Origin: Gracilariopsis chorda | Lineage: Eukaryota > Rhodophyta > Florideophyceae > Gracilariales > Gracilariaceae | Direction of reading: 5' to 3' | Assembly (NCBI GenBank): GCA_003194525.1 | Contig: NBIV01000090.1 | Span: forward strand, 62,001-126,000 | DNA length: 64,000 nt | Shown here: piece after piece, positions 43,401 through 53,756 of the stretch | Layout: every line of letters starts with the position of its first letter | How positions within the stretch are numbered: the first letter of the stretch is position 1 | Program-made: the position numbers and the translations under genes | The notes under the pieces: model-generated | What the model was told of the DNA's origin: nothing | Seen by the model: the letters and a program-made list of their open reading frames with translations, nothing else | The model's database searches: none

Positions 43401-44375
43401 TGACCATTGTAGTGGTCGTTAATAACCTACTGGCATCGTCTAGCTCCAATCTCTTCTGGAAGACTTCAACTCAGAGATGCCAAAGCTCTTCAAGGTTAAG
43501 GTTCCTGGCAAGGCAAAACTGTTTGTGGAATGTGGCATAATGAGAGAGAAGAACGGAATAAAGGTACAAAAAAGCAGATATATTGACAACATACTGGTAG
43601 ACAATGGTCGTACCAACTCAAACGTTTCACAGACTCCATTACCGTCTTTATATGACATCCCAGCGCGTCTAGAGAACGAACAGCATGACAAATCTGGAGT
43701 ATATGGCCGCTACTAGAAATTGGTAGGACGTTTGAAGTACTTTGCGGTCTCATCGAGGCCAGACATCATGTTCCCTGATTTTATGTTGGCAAGGTCGGTC
43801 CGTGGTCCATGCATGAGGCATGTTGGGCTAGCGAAAAAAGAACTGAGATACTTAAAGGGCTCAAAAGTTTTTTGCTTGTTCTTTCCAGCTATAAATACAG
43901 GACCAATGAAGGCGTTTTATGATGCAAAATGGGCTGGTTTTCGCGAGAGGAGAATTTCTACGACCGGATACCTAATGAAGGTAGACAAAGCACTTGTGAT
44001 GCGGATGAAAAAAAGCAAATCCTTGTTGCACTGTCGTCTGGACAGGCAGAATAAATTTCACTATCGTATTGTCGAAGAACGGTAATTTTGTGACCTTTAA
44101 TCTACTGGGAATTACGTACCGAAACAGGTTTGGGGAATGAATCTCAAATGTACCCCATCTCAATAGCAACGGACAGTTCGAATGGTATTTTTATCGTAAA
44201 AAATCCAATGGTTTCGGACAGGAACAAACATATTGCCTTGAAATACCATTACATAAAAGAGGTGCTCAATGCCAAGGTAATTGAATTGAAGTCAAGAAAG
44301 ACTGAACTGCAAGCTGTCAACATATTTACTAAGCCTGTGTTCATCGACACCCTCAAAAGACTAACGTTGCTTTGA
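40496..44375 (+). pseudogene. Copia-B gag-pol remnant
   Basis: Gag (40496-41224) matches Copia-A Gag nearly residue for residue, including the CCHC knuckle CWNCGRIGHIRAEC. Protease DSGACHVFIKDK near 41412. Integrase near 41970-42330, with a normal second Asp (RLDSAGENRSDEF) and Glu in SNGGAERVIQD. RT from about 42900 (KLIDIKPGMKPLP; VARLETIRLLLAKAA; LLLKSIYGAKQAG). RNase H end near 44130-44375 (PISIATDSSNGIF; VNIFTKPV). Stops include TAA after the knuckle, TGA at the integrase-RT border, TAA after ISNSYL and others. The RT catalytic box has decayed to VVVNNLL. Confidence 0.88.
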
Positions 44376-44640
44376 AGCTTAATTTGACATCCTCACTACG
44401 TTCTAAGTATTTTCTGAATGCATTAATGTATTACTCACCTTGGTTTATTTGTATCAACTCTGTTTTCGAAATAGATATATTGGTTTAATTGTGATAATTA
44501 TTGTACGTAGTAAGAGTATCATACCTGTTTCTAGACTACAGATTTTTCCTATAAAGTTTTGCTGTGGTACAGGTTTTTAACGGTGGTTACTAATCGTAGA
44601 AGTCGCAATCTGCGCTGAATGACTTGATCGCGAGGGACGG

Positions 44641-44783
44641 TGTGGATGGAGTTGCGCTGATCACCAAATGGAACGTGGAATACAGTCCCCTCGTTCCAAC
44701 TGGAAGCAATAAATAAATGACCTCCCTGATCTGCCCTCGCAAGGTTGGAGAGGAGGACAGGGAGTGAATCCAACCCCGCTACA
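44641..44783 (+). repeat. 3' LTR of Copia-B
   Basis: 143 bp, followed by CAGAG and then duplication copy 2. Preceded by GCGAGGGACGG, as in Copia-A. Confidence 0.88.
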
Positions 44784-44806
44784 CAGAGCAGGTAGTCTAC
44801 GGAAGT

Positions 44807-46892
44807 TTATTTGCACTGCGCACCGTCCGCTTCACACGTGCCCTGGGTATTGTTCTGCCTCCCTTTATACTTCTCCCACTCCGTTTTAAACCTGTTTATC
44901 TTGTTCTCTACCTCGATCGCTATTTCCTCCCAAATTGTGTCCTGGGATATGTCATAATCCAGATGTTTCTGCACCAGCTCCTCAGCGGTCATGGTCCCAG
45001 AGTCCATAAAGAAGTTGTGGTACACCTGTTTGCAGCTACTTTTGTTTTCCTTGCACTTCTGGAACAGTTTCTCAGCCATCAAATAACCAAATGAGTATTG
45101 CCAGTTGTAGAACGGTGTGTCGGTTTTGTAGTAGTGCAGAGTTTTGTATGCGAAATAACCCATTTCGTCTAATTCACTAACCGCATCTCCGTAGTACTGT
45201 TTCCAAGATTCCACCATGAGATCGTTCACCACCGACTTCGAGAGCTTCCCCTTCTCGACTTGTTCATGCATTTTCACTTCAAATTCGAATCTGGTCGGGC
45301 GGTGCAAGAGGTAATCTGCAACTCGTCTGTTGGTTCTGTAGTGGGCGGACACAGAGTCTTTCAAATCATTTGCTTCCGACAGCATCTTGTCATCAATGAT
45401 GGCCTCAAAGAACAAACTTGCCGTCTCTGCAAGATTCAATCCAAAGATCATCTGGGACAGGGGGAGCCCCTTCATGATTTCCACGTGATAAGCATGCCCA
45501 AGTTCGTGAGCAAGAACGTTCAATTTCAATCGACCACCATTGAATGAATCCATGTACACCACAGGAACCTTTTGCACTGGAAAGAATGCACAGTGCCTGA
45601 ATCAATGCAAACATAGTTTTGATATTTGTTAGTGGATTACAATCTCGCTCAATCGTGTACGTGGGAAGTAGTTCACAAACTTACGCTCCAGATTTCTTAG
45701 TATTTCCAATAGAAGCTTCGATCAACTTGTCATCTCTCATACCTTTCACAAACTCACGGGCCTCCGGAACGTACTCGCCGACTACCTCTGCGATCAAGTC
45801 GATCGCTTGATCAAATGGCACAAGGTCTTCCTCTGTCTCCAGGGGTGATGATGCCCATAAGTCCCACGGATCCAATACCTGTTTTCCCCATGCTTCTGCC
45901 TGGATTCTCAATGTCCCACGATTGTCCTTGGCATGCTTTTCGATCATTCTGAACATGGCGTCGTGGGATGGTTTCGTCATACGAGCTGCAGAAAGCGTTT
46001 CCGTGAGAGAAGAAGCGTGATTTCGAAGCTTGTCGTTCGTAAAACGCCACTTGGTGATAGAGTTGAGTGCAGCTGCAAGCGGATTCTCGATGGATAGCCA
46101 TCCCTTGCGCTCTGCCATCCACGCTTGGTGACGGGTCTCAGAATCTGGGTGGTCTATGAGGGAAATGACAGCTGCCAATCCCATCTCTTCCTTCACCCCG
46201 TTCAGCTCGAGTGTGACGTTGACAGCTGAGCTGCAATCTCCCCACACAGCCTTCCACGCAGTGAAACCAGGGTCAGACAAACCGGTGATGATATTCTCCT
46301 CGGCGAAAGACAGTGCGTGCGGCTTCAACTTGCGAGCTTCTCTGAGGAAGAACTCGGCTTCCTTGGCCGACTCGTCACTGTTGAGAAATTCTTCGAACAC
46401 TTCGTCCTTGCAAAGCTTGAGAATGATCGCGGCGGGCAAATGAGCCTGGAGGAACGGTATAAGGATGTTATTAACTTTACCACCGAAAACTTGTGCGTCT
46501 CGGTCGGTACCGTCTACGTTCAGGCGTTCGCTCACATAAACGCCAGCATCGAAGAGAAGAGCAAATCCTTTCCAGTAGTTCTTATTCATGGAAACAAGGG
46601 CAGGAATAAGCCTCTCCTCGTGCGCCTCTGCGAGAGTGATATCGCTAGCCTTGTCAACCAGATGTCGAATTTCAGAAGCGGTTTCGTTCATAAGCTTACC
46701 GCATTCCTTGGCCTCATCAAGATTGCTAAGCAAGCTCGGATCTTCTGTGGAAGAATATGGCAAGACCCAGGAAGGACCTTGGTACTGGTTTTTTGGCGAA
46801 GGGTCAAGAGATGCATGGGTGAAGGCAAAGAAAACCGGGAGAGTACAGACAATGAGCAACGCTGCTTTGGATTGAACGTAGAACATAGCCAT
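44807..46892 (-). CDS. M3-family oligoendopeptidase F-like zinc metallopeptidase, secretory, copy 2
   Basis: Same exon structure as copy 1, offset by 40,057: complement join(44807..45596, 45685..46892), 665 aa, same intron, signal peptide, HELGH and third-ligand Glu. Exon 1 encodes an identical protein. Differences are confined to the C-terminal region: DSGTMT versus DSGIMT, EIAIEVENKINRF versus EIATEVENKISRF, and NNTQGTCEAD versus NITEGTCEVD. The reading frame is intact, so both copies could be expressed. Copia-B ends 24 bases downstream of the stop codon, so the 3' UTR or polyadenylation region differs from that of copy 1. Confidence 0.92.
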
Positions 46893-47443
46893 ACTGGTGT
46901 GAAGAAAACGAGCACACTGCGATCGCTTCAGCCAGATGGGAGGTAGATTAGCGATGGGGTGACCCTTGGTACCAGGGTAACTCGGTTTTATAGACAGTGC
47001 CGATTATCATGAATTGCATTGAGCGTACGTGCAGCACCGCACCTTACCCTTGTACGACAAGCTATCATGCGTGACATTATGGACTGTCGAGGTTATAGGC
47101 TTGCCTGCCGTATGGCGGTCATAACTGAAGCTCAGCTTATGAATCCGGACGCCTTTGGCCTTTCTGCACTGCAAAAAGGACAGCAAGTTGGAGTACTATG
47201 CGGCCAAAACATTTAACCTTACAGCTAGAGCAGCAGCTGTCTCTTCGTTGTGGTCGCATCATGAGCGACCCCAAAATCTTCGAGAACCGACAGTGTTGAT
47301 ACTGTCATTTTACGACGCACGTCCGCCATTGGCGCCGTGCTACAGTACGTAACCTCCCGCCAAAAATGAACAGCCTCTCGGCGCCGGATCCGTCTCGCGG
47401 ACGGAGGTGGGCAGCACTTTGGTATTGTCACCTACCTTGATAG

Positions 47444-47942
47444 GTGCCTTCGAGCTTTTATCCCTCTTACATAAGCAGGCGAATCTCATATACGATCTTC
47501 GAATGTTCATTACGCGGGCTTCACCAGATTTGCGGCTCAGATTCCCTCGCTCCCTCCGAGAAGTCCGACGAACCACATGGTAGCGTCTCCGACCAATTAC
47601 GCAACGGAAGCAAAGTTGCACGCACACGTTCGCACTGCTACGGAAGCATTTCCATGGTAACCCTGGGTTAGCGATCGCTAACCCTTTAGCGGCATGCACC
47701 AACGGTACCCCAGGGTACTGGTACAATACACGCTACAACGCAGAAACTGTATGCCCGTACATAGCATCACGGAATAAGGTATATGTTCCGCTGACATCAG
47801 CGAAACACAATTAAACGTATATGTAAGAGCCTCTTACAGCTTGCTCTATCTAGAAACCAGTACGGGAGCATTGGTTTATTCTGTCGATAAAAAGGTGCTC
47901 ATCATCTTCTTTGAACAAATAAGACCGCTCGCTGTGATTAAT
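47444..47942. repeat. Segment inverted relative to duplication copy 1 (7535-8010)
   Basis: Reverse-complement match, for example AATGCTCCCGTACTGG near 7610 against CCAGTACGGGAGCATT near 47860. A 6-bp hairpin CACCTACCTTGATAGGTG sits at the left breakpoint (about 47430-47447). No coding function recognised. Confidence 0.75.
47665..47684. repeat. 20-bp perfect palindrome private to duplication copy 2
   Basis: GGGTTAGCGATCGCTAACCC. The corresponding place in copy 1 (about 7790-7800) has only GGGTTACCATTG, so the palindrome is an insertion. Confidence 0.75.
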
Positions 47943-48103
47943 GAGTTACCATTGTAACAAACAGAACAGGATACAAACAAAAAGGCTCTATGATACGGTG
48001 CAGTGCGGTTTCACTTTCATTTGCAGCAACAATGCTCAAAATGATTATTTCAAATGAACAAACAAAGGGTTGCCCTGTCACCCTTTCTCTCTCTCTTTTA
48101 CAA

Positions 48104-51100
48104 TGTGAAGAAGTGGGTGGCTGGCAGAAAGCACAGACTGCGCCGCCGGCCGCTCCTTTATAGACTCTATCTTCTAATTTTTTGTTATCCTAATTAAAGG
48201 AGAGTAATGAATGCAGTCTCAATTCGTAGTTGCATTGTAATTTAGAGAATTACAATGCAACTCTCTCTAATTCTACCTCTCACACCATCCTTCACAAACA
48301 ACTCTAGAGGTTTTGCGCGGGAAACAGAGAATACAAGATAAAAACTATGCTAAAATGTATAACTTAACGGCTACCGTTAAAAACCTCTTGTTCCATTAAA
48401 CCCTAGTAAGAACAACATCTGCGTACAATAGGAAAAGGTATAGCCGTTGCTTAGTTTGATTTTTTCAAGATCTTTTTCCATAACGTTCACAACACAAAAA
48501 AAGGGGAAAAAGAATGGGCTAGAAATGTAGTAAAAGAAAATTATCTCAAACTGAAAAGTATAGAAAGCTTATATAAGTGGTCTTGAGAAACAGCTTTCAT
48601 CATAATGTCCGCAGGTTGAACTTCGCTTCGTATCTGCGAGGTATTTAGGACTCCGGACTTTACAAGTTCCCCAACATGATGGAACTTAAGTGCAATATTT
48701 TTGTTCCTTTCAGAAGTCTTGGACTTATTTAAAATAGAATTTGCAGTGGAGCTTTCAGTACCAATACAAACTGGATACATGTCATTCGGTTCGTATTCAA
48801 GAATTGTACCTCTTCGAAGCTCCCAAAATAGTCTTTTTAACCACGAAAGCAGCTTTCCGTAATACGAGAGAGCAATGTACTCAGATTTTGCAGAAGACAA
48901 AGCAATGATCGTTTGCTTCTTCGTCGTCCACAATACGGGTCCATCATTTACCTTCATTAGTATGCCAGTTGTAGACTTCCTAGTTTCACGACAACCAGCC
49001 CATTCAGCACCACAGAATGCTTCCATTAGAGCACGGCTCTCTGACGGGAAGTATAGGCAAACGTTCTTTGTGCCTTTCAAGTATCTTAAGACGCGTTGTG
49101 CCAGTGCAAGGTGCCTCTGACAAGGATTTTGTACCTGTCTCGCCAACATTGATGCCGCGAACATAATATCAAGCCTCGATGCCACTGCCAAGTAGATCAG
49201 GTGACCAACCAATTTACGGTATTTTCCGTGAAGCAATGATGGAAAAATTGTTTCACCATGACCTGTCGCTGAAACAGTAGAAGTAGACGGTAATGGATTC
49301 TTTGCCGGGTTTGCATTGTAAAGATTGTAATCCCGAAGTAGTTTCTCCACATACCTCTCTTGGCTTGCACGAATGCCATTCTTATCTCTTTTTAGTTCCA
49401 GACCAATGAAAGACTTGGCCTCACCAAGAAGTTTTACCTGAAACAGTTTTTTCACTTGGGCCTCAACGTCTTCGAAGAGAGACTTTGAATCGGACAGAGT
49501 GAGAATGTCGTCTACAAGGCGACAATAATTATTGTGCCACATCCTGAACTGTAAATGTACAGTCTACTGTCCGTCTTCGACTGTTTTAATCCCAGTCGAA
49601 CTACTTCTGTGTGCGAGAGAGATCTCCAAACTTGTCCCGCTTGCTTTGCACCGTAAATGGATTTCAACAGTAAGCAAACTTTACCAGGAACATAGGAAGA
49701 GCCCGAGGCACTCTGGGGTTGCTCCATTATCAACGGATCTTCTAGTTCACCTTAAAGATAAGCGTTGCTTATATCCATTGTCTCCAAAAGCAGATTCTGT
49801 GCGGCTGCCTTGGCTAACGCTAGTCGGAATGTTTCGAGCCGAGCCACAGGTGCGTACAGATTGTCAGAATCGTAGTCCAAATATGGTCTTTGCATGTCGC
49901 CTCTTACGACACATCGAGCTTTGGGGAGAATTTCTGGAGGACTTATACTTATGTGTTTCCCGTTAAAAGTCCACAGAAATGGAAGGGGTTTCATTCCTGC
50001 CTTCCTGTCAATGAGTCTCCAAGTATTTCTTTCAACGAGAGCATCGTATTCCCTGTTGATTGCTTCTGGCCATACGGGAATATGTCTTGCTTCCTCGAAG
50101 TTGTTTGGTGTCTTAAACGAGTCGTTTTCATCCAAGGAGCGAGAGTGTGCAACTAAGCAGTGCACGAGAGTGGTGTCATAGTACTCTTCTTCCTCTTCAT
50201 CGAGTCGCTGCTGGGCTTCTGTCCGGCCCAAGGATGAGAAGTCAAGTAGCGTTTTGATGGATGGTAGATAGTCCTTTGACACCTTGTAGTTCTTTTGCCT
50301 GACCGTGATCACCTTTTCTGTGGAAAGGATGTAAATTCTGTATAGCGTTTGAGTGCTTTCCATTCCAACGAAGTGTCCATTCGAAGATCGGGGTAGTAAC
50401 GTTTTGTTCGGCGCAGAATCAGAACGATAGATATACGCATGACCTTCTTGTCCGAACTTAAGTAGAGTGGAGAACTCGGGCTTTTTACCAAACCATTCCG
50501 TGTAAGGGACCTTCATGTTGATTCTGGAGTTTGGTAGACGGTTCCGTATCCAACTTGCATGGGATATGGCTTCTTCCCAAAGCGTTAGAGGTAGTTTGGA
50601 TGCGTAGAGAAATGTTCGAGTCGTCTTCCATAAATCCTGAATGATTTTCTCAGCAGCTCCGTTCGACTCGTGTGCAAAGGTGTATATTCAAGGATTATTC
50701 CGTTGTGCAATGCATAAGTGACGAATTCCTTCGCTTTATTCTCACCCGCTCCGTCAAGGCGAGCGCGGTATAGGCGGTTCCTTGGTTGTTCATTTTCTGC
50801 GAGAGCCTTGCACCAGTTTATGGAGACAAAGAATTGTGATTTAGTCGATAGGAAGTAAAGCGACGATGCTCTTGTGGCGTCATCAAGGAGTACCTGCATT
50901 TATTTTGATCGTTGTAATGACGGTGGGGTGATGGGGCCAGTTAAGTCTGTGTGCGTGAGCTCCAGTGAGGTAGTCGCTAAGGATGAGGATCGGTGTATTG
51001 GAGCACGTCTCGATCCCGGTTCTAAGGATGATTTGCAATGGATGTTTTGAACATCGAACCTCGAGAGATCGGGTACACCGTTGGACTGGTGGACGGTGGA

Positions 51101-53547
51101 GAGTAGTCGATCTTTTCCAGGATGCCCAAGCTTTTCATGCCAGTCTTTGGCTGTATCTCCAGGTGTTCTAAAACTGGCCTGAGAACGAGGCGGAGGGATT
51201 GAGTTTGGTAGTGGATAAAGTCTGTTCTTCGCTGTTCATTGGTGAAGCAGTGCTCGGTTTCGAGAATCCTTTATGATAAACCCGGTAAAGGTATTACCAC
51301 TGCTGAATATTACAGTAGCATAATCTGCAAGTACTGATAGAGAGACAAGATTGGATTCAAATGAGGGAGTGTGTTTTGCAGGTAAAGATATTCCATTTCC
51401 CAATTGCAGCATGATTGTTCCTGTCCCTCTTATCTCAGACTCTCTGTCGCACGAACGCACTGGTTGATTCTCCACCGCTTTATAATCCCAGAAGAGGGTT
51501 CTATCGTTAACGAAAACATGACTGGCGCCGCAGTCCAGCCATGTAACTGCCTCATGTTCGTGAACCGATAGCTTTGCCTGTGTTATCGGAACAAACCCAC
51601 GAGGCTCGATGTTCTGTCTATCATGGTTGGTCTTGCTGGAATTCCTTCCGTTGGAGTCCCATTCCTTCGATCTGAAGCTGTTATTGCGCAATCAGTTTGA
51701 AGATCGTTTCCGGTAATCCTCGTTTGGCTTGGATTGCTTTCTCCAACGACACTCGGACCGAATATGGCCTAGTCTTCCACAATGACAGCATCGAGCCGTT
51801 GTGGATCTCCTAACCGGCTTTAAGATTGCGGTTTTGGACTTCCGTGCGGCCATATGGGGGTATTGGGAACCAATTTGTATACCAGCGGTTTGGATGGTAC
51901 TAGTGGAATCACGATGTTTACAGCGATCCATTTCAGATCTTATCAACGAGACCACCTGGTCGTGTTCCATGTTATTGGCCTCTGCAAGTAATGTGATTGC
52001 CATTAACGAGTCTGGTAAGGTTCTCAATAAACAAGCTATTCGCTCCTTGTCGGTTAATGGATCTTAGAGACGAGCAAGCTCCAGGAATATTGTTTCCATA
52101 GCATGGAGATGTTCGAGAATGTTTCCGTCATCATTGAACACAAGACTGTTGAGACGTTGTCGAAGATTCATTTTCGTTTGAATGTTGTCCTTTTTGTACG
52201 TAGTCTCAAGCTTGGTCCAAACATCTAGTGCAGAACATTGCGTTCTTTCAAGAAGCTCTGAAACGGCAACAATTGGCTGAGTGCCAAGGTTCTGCACAAT
52301 ATGTGATCGTGCTTTTCTATCCGCGTCGTCCCATCGGCGGCGAGCTTGGACAGAGCTCTCAATTTCTAATGGGCGGGCCTCCGTTAATACAAAGAGAACT
52401 TGGTCAGCGTTCATTATGTCTCAAACATATAATCTCCATGTGTAATAGTCCGCGGATCCCTTAAGGCGTGGGATTGTTCTCTTGCCTTCTTCTGTACTTC
52501 CACTCATCTGTTTGGGTTAAGAGTGAAAGGAGGGTGATGAATTCTGGTTAGCGAGGTTCCTTTTGTTAGTCTGCTTGACCTCTAGCTAGTGAGGATTCTT
52601 TTGTTAGTCTGCTTGACCTCTAGTTAGCGAGGTTCCTTTTGTTAGTCTTATTTTGTTCGGGCGCACTGATAGAAGAAACTACCTCCGCTACCCTAGAAGT
52701 TTGACCTCTGGACCCAGGTTACTCTCTCCCGGTGATTCACGACTTTCTGCAGCCTGCCAAGCTCTGCACGAACAAGAGCGAGGTGCGTTTAGTCTCTACG
52801 GAACGTCCAAGGGAGGTTACTAACTGAAGATAAGTTTTCACCACTTGAACCCTTTTAGTTCTTTGCAAGACTCGAGCGCAGCTTCGCTGGTTAGTAAAGA
52901 ACAAGGCGTGTTGAACAGCTCGGGCCGAACGACGACACACCGTGTCACCAAAGGCAGACAGAGCACACCCCAGCTGTGCCGGTTATCCAGTGTGATATCA
53001 AATCCTAAGGATTACTTCAAGTGCCCAATCGATTCCCGTCCCGGTATTCGGCTTTTGAGCTGCTCAGTCTAAGGTTGGAAGTGGTGCCTGGATGTCCAAG
53101 GTAGAAATAAAATTTGGAAAGTTGAGTATTTGGAGCAAGATGAGGTTGTAGGCTTCGAGTCCAAAGATGAATTCCACAGTCTCCAAAGAGGTTGCAAAGA
53201 ATGAGATGCGCGCTGTGTAGCTTCACTGAGGAGAGAAATACGCGGTTGATGTCGGGACGGAAGGCTTTCGAGTGGCAGTGGTGGGGGTGGGGGGGGGGGG
53301 GTTTGACGTGGAAAGAGGGTTAGTTCCCGGAGGGGTTGCGGTCGAGGGATGGGTGAGCGATGGGACCATGTGAAGAAGTGTGTGGCCGGCAGAAAGCAAA
53401 AACTGCGCCGCCGGCCGCTCCTTTACAGACTCTATCTTCTGATGTTTTGTTATCCTAATTAAAGGAGAGTAATGAATGCAGTCTCAATTCGGAGTTCCAT
53501 TGTAATTTAGAGCATCACAATGCAACTCTCTCTAATTCTACCTCTCA
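48104..53547 (-). mobile_element. Copia-D: copia-type LTR retrotransposon related to Copia-A and Copia-B
   Basis: 179-bp LTRs at 53369-53547 (5') and 48104-48282 (3'), element orientation TGAGAGGTAG...CTTCTTCACA. The target duplication TTGTA (minus-strand reading) is present on both sides, with one extra T at the 5' side. The primer-binding site TGGTCCCATCGCTCACCC directly follows the 5' LTR (53351-53368). Five-kilobase interior with a copia domain order. A three-fold GAGGTTCCTTTTGTTAGTCT-like repeat occurs in the leader at 52550-52650. Confidence 0.9.
48541..52414 (-). pseudogene. Copia-D gag-pol remnant
   Basis: Gag 52414-52064 (WDDADRKARSHIVQNLGTQP, as in Copia-A), TAA, then Gag continued with CCHC knuckle CCHCGRLGHIRSEC. 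Protease WLDCGASHVFV (DSGA altered to DCGA). Integrase LLDDATRASSLYFL and RLDGAGENKAKEF, with the Glu region shifted by a frame change (TSRTELLRKSF). RT 50516-49512 (MKPLPFLW; YDSDNLYAPVARLETFR; LLLKSIYGAKQAGQVW; VDDILT). RNase H 49300-48541 (MEAFCGAEWAGCRETRKSTTG; ALSSAKSEYIALSY; VQPADIMMKAVS). At least five stops or frame changes. Confidence 0.87.
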
Positions 53548-53756
53548 ATACAACACGCATACATTATTTCCTCGTAGTGCTGGAGAGTGTTCCAAACTAT
53601 TTCTAGAAACTAGCATTCGATTGAATTTCGATTGGAGCCAACGCAATCGTGCTCCAAAATCATGCCATTTGGAACTTGATTATGCACGTTCCATTTCAAA
53701 TCCAAACGCAAGCTGAAATGAGTGATGTTTGTATTACCGAGTGAAAACGTAGATAG

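Larger units (their letters stand above)
38760..44783 (+). mobile_element. Copia-B: decayed relative of Copia-A
   Basis: 5' LTR 38760-38906 (147 bp), 3' LTR 44641-44783 (143 bp), both TGTGGATGGAG...CCCGCTACA. Target duplication CAGAG (38755-38759 and 44784-44788), confirmed by the uninterrupted CCCAGAGCAGGTA in duplication copy 1 near 4513-4525. The leader, Gag, protease, integrase, RT and RNase H are all recognisable and colinear with Copia-A, but with many more stops and frame changes, so it is an older insertion. Confidence 0.93.
38672..47942. repeat. Segmental duplication, copy 2 (M3 peptidase gene, with Copia-B inserted)
   Basis: Counterpart of 4435-8010. The left flank 38672-38759 is separated from the rest by Copia-B (38760-44783). 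44784-47430 is in the same orientation as copy 1 and 47444-47942 is inverted. From about 44990 to 47150 I saw no difference from copy 1, while both sides are clearly diverged. Confidence 0.85.
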
